A stretch of DNA of 42,983 nucleotides, from NCBI GenBank assembly GCA_938075565.1, contig CALJGU010000064.1:1-42983 (forward strand). The letters run 5' to 3'. The stretch is from an uncultured Opitutales bacterium. Its GTDB lineage: Bacteria > Verrucomicrobiota > Verrucomicrobiia > Opitutales > UBA2995. Under the pieces are notes generated by a model. The model was not told where the DNA came from. It saw only the letters and a program-made list of their open reading frames with translations, and did not search any database. Position numbers and translations under genes: made by a program. Each line of letters begins with the position of its first letter. The first letter of the stretch is position 1. Below are positions 27,578 through 35,350 of this stretch, one piece after another.

Positions 27578-29995
27578 TTACTTCGTCAGAAATACGTCGC
27601 TCATGGTAGCAGCGATGAGAAGGTCTTCAAATTTGTAACCAAGTTCTGGTTCATCAGTCACGAGTTCATCAACGATTCGCTCGTCACCGACAGATAGTTC
27701 GCGCCCCGCGCTGTACTCGAGGTATTTTGTAATCAGGCAACGAGTAAAATAATCCGGGTTTTGTAGCAGGTAGTCTTTAATGGATTGCGGTCCGTTTAGC
27801 TGGTGACCTTCGGGTGTAACGGAGGCAGTGTCGATCGGAGACTGTTCACCCAGGTAGCGTTCCCGCCAGCCACCAATACCGTTGTAATTTTCCAGCGCCA
27901 GGCCTAAAGGGTCGATGTCACGATGACATTTGGCGCAGGTATCCAGCTGTTGGTGGAGTGCGAGGGTTTCTCTAATGTTGGTCGCCTGACTCGTATCGAT
28001 ATCCAGGGCTGGTACATCTTTCGGTGGAGGCGGAGGTCTTTTTCCAAAGAGGTTTTCCAATACCCAGACGCCGCGAAGGATAGGTGAAGATTCCACACCG
28101 TCGCCTGTGACCGTTAAAGGACCGTGTAGGCCCAGGATGCCACCCCGTGTGCGAACATGAGCCGGTGTCCCCTCTGGAAGTTGATTGAGGTCGATGCGTT
28201 CAGGTTCCGGCCAAATGAGGCTCTGCCTTTGGTCCGCTGCGATTCGATCCAGCGGGCGAGCCCCTTCTATTCCCCAGACGGTTTGGATAGCAGTGTTAGC
28301 ATAGGTGAAATCGGAATCGATGAAGGTACTTATCGGCAGGTTTTCCCGGAGTATTTCCTCGAAAAACCGTTCGGTCGAACGAACGAATCCGTAACGAACA
28401 TTGTCATCCCAGGTGTATCGATTATCGCAGACATTGATCGATTCAACCAAGCGGTTGCCCAGCCACTGTCCGGTGAAATGTTTGATGAACTGTTGAGATT
28501 TCGGATCAGAGAGTAGGCGTTTGATCTGGGTCTTCAAGATGTCTGGTTGAGACAATCGCCCCTGGTTGGCCAATTGAATGAGCTCTTGATCGGGTAGGGT
28601 GCTCCAAAAGGTATAGGAGAGCCGCGAGGCAAGCGCGTGTTGGCTAAGTGGGGTGGGTCGATCTTTGGGTTCAGCTTCGCGGTAAAGAAAAGCCGGTGAG
28701 CACAATATACGACGAATGCCATAGTGCCAGGCATACTCTGGTTTTCCGACTTGGCGGCCATGCTCAAGGACAGAGTTGATGAGCGTATCTTTTTCATGGG
28801 TGGTTAAGGGACGACGATAGGCCTTTTTAGCGATTGGCATTAATAGGCGTTCCAGTTCGCGCTTGTTCAAACGGGGAGGGTAGGTGCCGAAAAAATCTTT
28901 TACGCGGGGGAGAATATCGACGGGGCCTTCGACTTTCATTTCGCGCAATTCTACGGTGGGCTCGGTTCGAGCTTTAACGGCTTTAATGTCGACATTGACA
29001 GCGCCTCTATTGACAGCGACCTCGGTGAATTCATGGGCTCCCAATCGGTTGTCACAGTAAACGTGAAAAGTCTCTCCCGCTTCCATGTAGATGTGTGCGG
29101 TGATCCATTGTGGATCGCCAGCAGGAACTTCTACCTCTCCAACGTAGTTTGCGCGATAGCGGATGTAGCGTTTGGGCAGTTGTTCTTCGGTTGGGTCAAA
29201 CGCATGGAAGCTGAGGCGGAATGGCCGGCCATCTTTTCCTTTTTCGGCCTGTGCATTGGCTAGGAGGTGCACTTGGTAGACACCGCTTTCAGGTGCAAAA
29301 AACAGTGGATCCCAGAGAGCTCCCACCCATCCAGAGTAATTCAGGCCGGTAAACATAAGATACTCATCGTTGGATCCAAACCAGCGGCGTCCCGCATCTC
29401 CTCCGATTTCTCCCACGGTCATATGCGATTGATAGTTGGTGGAACTGGGCAAAGGGACCATTCGGTCAGCAATAAGCGTTGCCACTTCATGGTAGGCTTC
29501 CATTACCGCTGGAGAAAGAAATACACCTTCCGGCATGGTATCGAATTCGGCCTCGGAACTGTCATCCGGAAAGGAGGCTGGCAAATTAATCATGCGTAAC
29601 CCGAAGAGATCGCGCACGGTATTGAGATATTCGTTACGATTGAGACGACGTAATGGCGTACCTCCGACGGGAGCGTTTTGGTCTGCTTCCTCCATGGCTG
29701 CTTCCAGCTGCGCAAGAAATGTTGCAAGCGTTTTTTTGTCCGGATGTTTCTTAGCTTCCTCTTCCGGCATGTCTCCCAATTCAACATACTCGTAGACGAG
29801 CTCCCATTGTTCCCGGCTATCTTTGTCAGTCAGATCCCAGGGGAGATTATCTATGCGGAAGTCACCCTTTTCTTTTGCGGTATCGTGGCATTCGAAGCAA
29901 TAGGTTTTGGTGAATGCGGTGATTGGCTCAGGCATATTTCCATAGAGGGAAATGCCTGTGAATAAAATGAGTATCGAGTATCTAAATACTTTCAT
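27578..29995 (-). CDS. DUF1592/DUF1588 family cytochrome-type secreted protein
   Basis: I place the start at the ATG at 29995, which gives a signal peptide; the frame extends 32 codons upstream only because it reads through the REP-like repeat. Residues 33-37 form a CxxCH haem site (CFECH) of the planctomycete cytochrome C type. Further features are RRLNRNEYLNTVRDLFG (DUF1587), a central DUF1592/DUF1595 region and a C-terminal DUF1588/DUF1585 part with a second CxxCH (CAKCH) and DPLGLALENYNGIGGWR. The product has 805 residues. The family is always large, secreted and paired with DUF1552; its reaction is unknown, but electron transfer is plausible. Confidence 0.9.
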   Translation of the reverse strand: MKVFRYSILILFTGISLYGNMPEPITAFTKTYCFECHDTAKEKGDFRIDNLPWDLTDKDSREQWELVYEYVELGDMPEEEAKKHPDKKTLATFLAQLEAAMEEADQNAPVGGTPLRRLNRNEYLNTVRDLFGLRMINLPASFPDDSSEAEFDTMPEGVFLSPAVMEAYHEVATLIADRMVPLPSSTNYQSHMTVGEIGGDAGRRWFGSNDEYLMFTGLNYSGWVGALWDPLFFAPESGVYQVHLLANAQAEKGKDGRPFRLSFHAFDPTEEQLPKRYIRYRANYVGEVEVPAGDPQWITAHIYMEAGETFHVYCDNRLGAHEFTEVAVNRGAVNVDIKAVKARTEPTVELREMKVEGPVDILPRVKDFFGTYPPRLNKRELERLLMPIAKKAYRRPLTTHEKDTLINSVLEHGRQVGKPEYAWHYGIRRILCSPAFLYREAEPKDRPTPLSQHALASRLSYTFWSTLPDQELIQLANQGRLSQPDILKTQIKRLLSDPKSQQFIKHFTGQWLGNRLVESINVCDNRYTWDDNVRYGFVRSTERFFEEILRENLPISTFIDSDFTYANTAIQTVWGIEGARPLDRIAADQRQSLIWPEPERIDLNQLPEGTPAHVRTRGGILGLHGPLTVTGDGVESSPILRGVWVLENLFGKRPPPPPKDVPALDIDTSQATNIRETLALHQQLDTCAKCHRDIDPLGLALENYNGIGGWRERYLGEQSPIDTASVTPEGHQLNGPQSIKDYLLQNPDYFTRCLITKYLEYSAGRELSVGDERIVDELVTDEPELGYKFEDLLIAATMSDVFLTK

Positions 29996-30008
29996 CTTGG
30001 TGCTCCTA

Positions 30009-30083
30009 ACGGCGCGGTCGGCGACCACGCCCTGCCATGATCTATACTTTGTTGATGGTAGGGCAGGAGCGTCTTGCTCCGCC
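30009..30083. repeat. REP-like intergenic repeat, copy B
   Basis: Three hairpins lie in tandem: GGTCG-G-CGACC (30016-30026), CCCTGCCAT/ATGGTAGGG (30030-30063, nine pairs with one G-T, extended by one G-C) and GGAGC-GTCTT-GCTCC (30066-30080). The middle stem is shared with copy A near 13299. It occupies most of the gap between the DUF1552 and DUF1592 genes, where it could modulate the stability or expression ratio of the two. No transposase gene is visible. Confidence 0.6.
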
Positions 30084-30114
30084 GAATACATCTTTTTCGA
30101 GAGTTCACGATGCT

Positions 30115-31392
30115 CTACAATAATGCTGCGTTCAAATTGGACTTACTTGTCGCAAATCGGTCGGATTCAAATCCCATCTTCTGTAACACCGTAACGTAAA
30201 GGTCGCAGGCCATTTCGTTTTTATTCACCTGATCTTCTCCGCAGGAAAGGTGTCTTCGGTGTTTATAACCTCCTCCAGCGATCATGAGTGGAAAGTCTAC
30301 GCGTCTATGTTTGGAGGCGTCGGCCATGGCACTGCCAATCAATAAGGTGGTATTGTCGAGCATACTGCCTCCATCGACATCGGTGGTTTCCTTGAGCGCT
30401 TTCATGAACCTCGCTGCACCGTTCATGTGAGCGGTCTCGATCGCTACGAGATTATCCACCTTGTTCTGTTTGTTTCCATGGTGAGAAATATTGTGGTAGC
30501 CATTGGCCATCAGATTCCCGTTCAGCATGAGTGCCCCATCAGCGAGAGGAATGGTGAGCGAAAAGACCCGGCAGGCATCATTCTTGATCGCTAATGCCAT
30601 GAGGTCCCACATGAGATCCTCGTTTTGGATCATCATGGAGTGAGCTACATTCTCATCGGCGGGTAGTGAAAATCTGGAATCGGGTGTAGCGTAAGGTTTA
30701 TCGAGCCAATCCCGACGGCGAGCCAATTTCTTTTCCACGTCGCGCACCGAGCTAAAATACTCATCGAGTTTGGCCTGGTCCTCGTGATTGATGCGCGAAT
30801 TCAGTCGTTTCGCGTCTCCTGTGACTTCGTCGAGCAGGCTGCGTCCCGATTCGAGGAGGTATTGTTGGCGTTCCATGCTGGCGGCATCGCCTCCGAAGAC
30901 TTTTGAAAACAATACACTCGGTCGAATAATAGGTGGTAAGGGGATACCGTTCTGATTGAGTGACATGGGAGCGTTAAACCGCTGCTCGCCTGCACAGAGC
31001 TGTATGGATTCGTAACGAGTATCTGCTCCCAGTTTGGGTGCCACGTATTGATCCAGTGAAACGCTCCGGAGGACCTGTCCGGTAAAAAGGGTATAGACCA
31101 GGGCGTGTCCGTTCCCAGTCGGGCCTTTATGATCGAGTCCAGAAATGGTGGTGAGTTGATCTCCAACTCCCAAATTGTCGAACGGTTTCAGCAAACGACC
31201 ATCATCGCTATTGGCAAAAAAAGCGGGTTTATACCATCCGAGCTGTGTGCCTACACAAACCAATCGCTTGGGCGATTGAGTCTTGGGAGCACCCATAGAA
31301 AGGGAAGGGAGTGCCGGTAAGGCAATCGCCCCGGCTACTGCTTGAGAAGCAAAGCGAAGAAAACTGCGACGATCATGTAGGGTAGAACGCAT
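30115..31392 (-). CDS. DUF1552 family Tat-type secreted protein
   Basis: This 425-residue protein has a twin-arginine-like leader (RRSFLRFASQAVAGA) and a typical DUF1552 body: LVCVGTQLGWYKPAFF, SGLDHKGPTGNGHA, GADTRYESIQL, SRINHEDQAKLDEYFSSVRDVEKKL, and the closing DNTTLLIGSAMADASKHRRVDFPLMIAGGG. The family function is unknown, but it is nearly always paired with a DUF1592 protein, here separated by the REP-like copy B. Both are on the same strand and are probably co-transcribed. Confidence 0.92.
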   Translation of the reverse strand: MRSTLHDRRSFLRFASQAVAGAIALPALPSLSMGAPKTQSPKRLVCVGTQLGWYKPAFFANSDDGRLLKPFDNLGVGDQLTTISGLDHKGPTGNGHALVYTLFTGQVLRSVSLDQYVAPKLGADTRYESIQLCAGEQRFNAPMSLNQNGIPLPPIIRPSVLFSKVFGGDAASMERQQYLLESGRSLLDEVTGDAKRLNSRINHEDQAKLDEYFSSVRDVEKKLARRRDWLDKPYATPDSRFSLPADENVAHSMMIQNEDLMWDLMALAIKNDACRVFSLTIPLADGALMLNGNLMANGYHNISHHGNKQNKVDNLVAIETAHMNGAARFMKALKETTDVDGGSMLDNTTLLIGSAMADASKHRRVDFPLMIAGGGYKHRRHLSCGEDQVNKNEMACDLYVTVLQKMGFESDRFATSKSNLNAALL

Positions 31393-31461
31393 AGGGCTAG
31401 AAGGGTTGAAAGCAATTTGTCCTCAGACCCCATGGTTTGTCGAGATCGGATATTCGGGGCG

Positions 31462-33489
31462 TTAATCGACTGATTTTATGCGGCCAAATAGTCTTTTCAG
31501 ATTCTCCGGGTGCGTGTATCCCAGAACCTGCATTCCATCGGTCGTGGGAGTTAGCGAGTTTATCGAACTCCAGCTTTCTGGAGTCAGCAGCTCACTCACT
31601 TCCAGTTCGTAGTTTTGCCCGGCAACTCCATCGAATGAAATTTCCAAATACCCACTGCTTGCCTGAGTAACGGTGGAGCGGAAAAAGGACCGTGAATCTG
31701 TGGGATCGGTGCCAAGACTAAATTCTTTGAGGTCCGAATCAGGATCACCATCATAGTTAGCGTTATTTTCACCTGTGGTCGTCAAGTCTCCAAAATAGGA
31801 CCGCTCCCACGTGTCCGGCAGTTGATCATCATCCGAGTCGGAAATATTGAAGATGGCATCACAGAAGGTGCTCCCGTCTTGGGATGATACAGCCATTCCG
31901 ATATGGATTTCTTCGTCCATGTCTATGCTCTCGCTCGCGAGTTGTATCCAGTTTTCTCCGTCACTTGAATAATGCCCGGATATGGTATTACCCAAACGCT
32001 CGACCTTGAGCCAGTAGGGTGTTTGAAAAGCGATTGGATCCTTCGTCTCAGTCTCACCATTAGCTGAGAAGCGGTGTTGAAACTGAAGCTGTCCATTGCT
32101 GGTCATTAGTAGTGACGCCGATTTTGATCCCGCATCCAATGATTCTCGTATCATCAGACCCGCCTTGGAGTTGTCTCGATGGAGTATGCCATCTATGCGC
32201 GTTACGAGTGATCCGTCTCCGGAAAGGGGTTTGAAAGTATAGTGAAAGCTATCGCTTGTTCCACCGATACCTGTGCCTGATCCGCAGACGGTAAAGTTAC
32301 TTTGCGACTGAATAGTTTTACCGGATGCGGTCGGGTTGCCAATGTCCTGACTTTGCCAAAGGGGATGGAGGGCTCCCGATGTATAGGCCGGGGTGGAGAC
32401 TTGGTCCCTATAGATTTCGCCGGTTGAAGTTAGTTGCCCTTCACTGAAAAAATCTCCTGTGCCGCTGAATGGCTGAAACCACGCATAGCGTTCCACGTAA
32501 CCCAAAGATTCCAGATAGGGGAGCGCCAACTTCATGAATTCATCTTGAACGTTCGTTACGCGATTGGGATTTGCATTAAACTCCGTAATCCAAAGTGGTC
32601 TTCTATACAGGTGGTACGCATTACTCAGGTATCGTTTGAAGCGCTCGAAGACGGCAGTGGCGGGAGCGTTTGGACTTCCTGCCGGACTGCTTCCCCAGTC
32701 GTACCAGTGCAGAGCTACAAAATCGATTCGGATGTCAGTTGCTTCGGCCTGATCAATAAATCGGGATAACCAGCTGGTTGAATTTCTCGCTCCTTCCTCC
32801 CGAGTAGCTGGAGAGCCCAGGCGAAGTCCTGCTTTTTGCAAGTTCTCATAAAAACCGACCGCGGTCGCGACATCGCATAAGTTGCTGTATTGTCCGCTTT
32901 GATCGTTGCAGTTGTCGGATTCGTTGAAGCCAAGTAATTGGCTGACCTGATCCATGGCCAGGTAGTTGGGGATGGATTCGTCGCTCGCTCCTCCTGCTCC
33001 CCATGACATGGGCACATACTCTCTGCTCTCTAATGCCTGACCGGCTTCCACATTAAAGCCCCAACGGTAATACCAAGATGCATTTACGCTGGGGTTATCG
33101 CTCAAATCTCCACCCGTACCTTTTTTCAAAGTAGGTCTCCAAGGCACGACCCTGAGGAATGAAATCACATTTTCCAATTCAGGAGGAAGTGTTTCAATCA
33201 CCAGATCAGCGCCATCCGCTATGTATGTTTTTCCTGGGCCCAATCCGGTTGGTTCATCTGCAACGATGAGCATGTGGTTAGCCGCCAAGCGAAAGGAAGA
33301 GATGTTGTTATCCAATCCATCTGGAATCTCTGAACCACTGTAGATTGAGAACGTATTGGAAATGACGGTTTCGCTCCCCTGTCGTTCAGCTTGGTCGTAG
33401 ACGGACAAGGGTGAAGCCATGATCAGGCTGGGAATCGCGAGCAATAATAATAGAGGTTGTCTGATCATAGTCATAGCATACTTGTTCAC
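31462..33489 (-). CDS. GH128-like secreted glucanase with C-terminal modules
   Basis: This 675-residue protein has an N-terminal signal (PLLLLLAIPSLIMASP) and a barrel domain of the glycosyl hydrolase catalytic core type (PF11790/GH128) at about residues 135-390. Visible motifs are YYRWGFN, YVPMSWG, GFNESD with the likely acid/base Glu190, ALHWYDW and WITEFN with the likely nucleophile Glu303. GH128 enzymes usually cut beta-1,3-glucans. The usual Pro in GFNEPD is Ser here. Residues about 395-560 look like a DUF1349-type beta-sandwich (GLMIRESLDAGSKSASLL). An acidic DSDDDQLPDTWE segment and a short C-terminal beta-domain follow. Confidence 0.82.
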   Translation of the reverse strand: MNKYAMTMIRQPLLLLLAIPSLIMASPLSVYDQAERQGSETVISNTFSIYSGSEIPDGLDNNISSFRLAANHMLIVADEPTGLGPGKTYIADGADLVIETLPPELENVISFLRVVPWRPTLKKGTGGDLSDNPSVNASWYYRWGFNVEAGQALESREYVPMSWGAGGASDESIPNYLAMDQVSQLLGFNESDNCNDQSGQYSNLCDVATAVGFYENLQKAGLRLGSPATREEGARNSTSWLSRFIDQAEATDIRIDFVALHWYDWGSSPAGSPNAPATAVFERFKRYLSNAYHLYRRPLWITEFNANPNRVTNVQDEFMKLALPYLESLGYVERYAWFQPFSGTGDFFSEGQLTSTGEIYRDQVSTPAYTSGALHPLWQSQDIGNPTASGKTIQSQSNFTVCGSGTGIGGTSDSFHYTFKPLSGDGSLVTRIDGILHRDNSKAGLMIRESLDAGSKSASLLMTSNGQLQFQHRFSANGETETKDPIAFQTPYWLKVERLGNTISGHYSSDGENWIQLASESIDMDEEIHIGMAVSSQDGSTFCDAIFNISDSDDDQLPDTWERSYFGDLTTTGENNANYDGDPDSDLKEFSLGTDPTDSRSFFRSTVTQASSGYLEISFDGVAGQNYELEVSELLTPESWSSINSLTPTTDGMQVLGYTHPENLKRLFGRIKSVD

Positions 33490-33609
33490 AGCTGTGTGTA
33501 TTTAACCAGAAAAATCAGAATAACTTCCACAGTCGGCTATTCAAAAGGAATCTGCCGCGTTGAATAAGTCCCTAGTAAAGATTCTCTTTCTAAGGCAATA
33601 AAGCTTCTA

Positions 33610-35196
33610 TCAATCTCCGCGGTTCTCCGGCGGTAGGATTTCTCTTAGCTCATTGGGCTGGCCTGGACGTTTCTTGATCGTGAACGCATCGTAGAGTTGG
33701 CCCGTTGCCGTGTAGGCTTTGTAATGTAGTTCGCTGGTCTCTATGTCGATGACCTGGTAAAGTTGAGTGTTTTCTGCCAGGCGTACGGCGTAGTCGCCCT
33801 TAGTGATGGGATACATCTTGGGACCACTGACGGATACTACAAACACCGTTCCGATATCGGGATCATAAGCCTGCTGATAGCCATCCGGCACGTTGACTAA
33901 TTGCGTCCCCTCGGGCAATGCACCGGTGCGGGAGTAGGAGTGGTCGTGCCCATTAAGCACCAGGTCGACTTTGAACTCGTCGATGATGGGTTTCCAGAGC
34001 CCTCGTAGTTCCTTGTTGTCCCGGTCGCGAGCAGGTGAAAACATTGGGTGGTGAAAGGTGAGGATGGTCCAGCGATTGGGGTTGTTGGTTAAAACATTTC
34101 GCAACCAGGGTATCTGCTCTTCTTGTTTTCGGTTTGAGTCGAGAGCAACAATACGGACGTCCTGGTAGTCGATGTAGTAACAGGTTTCTTCTAATCCCTC
34201 TGGAGCTTTTTGGAGAGGGAACGCAAACTGGGGACGCCAGTGAGTACTTACGCGGGGCTCACCTTCATTGCGAAGACGATCGGCCAGCAAATCTCCATCG
34301 ATTTTGCTGCCCAGAATATTTTGCGGAGTGTAGCCGGTTAAGTCTGTGAATCCTTGATCGACTTCGAGGATTTGATCCTTGTTGTTAAAGCTAACCATCG
34401 CCGTTTTTCCTCCTTCTGTTTTAGCTGTAGCCCGGTAAAGCAAGTCCTTTTCCAGTTCCTCTAGGGTGATGTCCACTGCGATGGTTCGTCCATCTTTGGC
34501 CGTCCAATAACGCTCATTGTTGGGGCTTCGGTTGTGTTTGTAATATTCGTGGTTACCCGGAACTGCGATCACGGGGACGGTTCCATTAACCCAAGCTGGA
34601 GCACCATGCCAGTCACCCCATTCTGAGTCTTTTTCATCGAGATTGATGAGATCACCTGCATGTAACGAAAAAGCAGCTCTTGGAGCATCGCGGAAGGCTT
34701 CACGGAAGACACGCGACCAGTGCGTTTTTACTTCGTTTTGGGCGTCTCCGAAATAAATGAAGGTAAAGGGCTCGGGGGCTGTGCTTGCAGTTTTGAAATG
34801 AAAATACTCACTCCAGTTTAGCCCGTCGCCGACTCGGTAGGTATAAAGGGTATCAGGATCGAGCTCTGTGAATTCAACCGTGTGGTAGTTTGCCTCATTG
34901 ATATCACTTTTGAAGGTGGTTGTGACCGCATCCCAACGATCGGGTTTCAAGGCTCTACCATTGCTGTTGGCGATAGCCAGTTCGGCAATCCCGTGTTTTA
35001 CGGAGGTGTCCGTTCGCCAGCTAACTGCCTGAGTGGTTGCGGGATCACCGGTCCAAGTCAGCACCACACGTTCGGGAATCGGAGTAGGCGCGTATGCCTT
35101 TAAATCGGAGTAGCGAGTCGGTTTCCAATCGTGGCTATGCGCCGAAACCAGCGTAGCCGTTGCTAATAGTATACAAAGTGAGAATAGATATTTCAT
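33610..35196 (-). CDS. Secreted purple-acid-phosphatase-like metallophosphoesterase with PAS-like insertion
   Basis: This 528-residue protein has a signal peptide (ATATLVSAHS), an N-terminal Fn3-like domain (residues 40-138) and a calcineurin-type catalytic domain. The metal site is seen in FGDAQ (Asp151), GDLIN (Asp182), GNHEYY (Asn215, His216), FHHP (His382/383) and GHDHS (His417, His419). Between GNHEYY and YYIDYQDVRIVALDS lies an insertion of about 110 residues. Within it, residues 264-300 (DQILEVDQGFTDLTGYTPQN and onwards) read like a PAS core: a strand, an 'N-x-x-F' helix and a TGY-x-x-x-(D/N)-x-(L)-G motif. It probably hydrolyses phosphoesters in the periplasm. Confidence 0.88.
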   Translation of the reverse strand: MKYLFSLCILLATATLVSAHSHDWKPTRYSDLKAYAPTPIPERVVLTWTGDPATTQAVSWRTDTSVKHGIAELAIANSNGRALKPDRWDAVTTTFKSDINEANYHTVEFTELDPDTLYTYRVGDGLNWSEYFHFKTASTAPEPFTFIYFGDAQNEVKTHWSRVFREAFRDAPRAAFSLHAGDLINLDEKDSEWGDWHGAPAWVNGTVPVIAVPGNHEYYKHNRSPNNERYWTAKDGRTIAVDITLEELEKDLLYRATAKTEGGKTAMVSFNNKDQILEVDQGFTDLTGYTPQNILGSKIDGDLLADRLRNEGEPRVSTHWRPQFAFPLQKAPEGLEETCYYIDYQDVRIVALDSNRKQEEQIPWLRNVLTNNPNRWTILTFHHPMFSPARDRDNKELRGLWKPIIDEFKVDLVLNGHDHSYSRTGALPEGTQLVNVPDGYQQAYDPDIGTVFVVSVSGPKMYPITKGDYAVRLAENTQLYQVIDIETSELHYKAYTATGQLYDAFTIKKRPGQPNELREILPPENRGD

Positions 35197-35350
35197 AGGG
35201 TAGGGTAAACGAGAAGAATCCGAAATGGAGCCCGAGTTGTCGATTGGATTTCTGTCTTTTTGAAACGATAGTTAGGGAACCGTTACAATATTACGGGAAA
35301 TCTTATGAGACTTGCGAGATGTGGAATGGCATTTCAAGCTTACTGCAATA

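Noticed and set aside
29996-30091. N-terminal 32-residue extension of the DUF1592 protein
   Set aside because: It is encoded by the REP-like hairpins, and a good signal peptide starts at the ATG at 29995.
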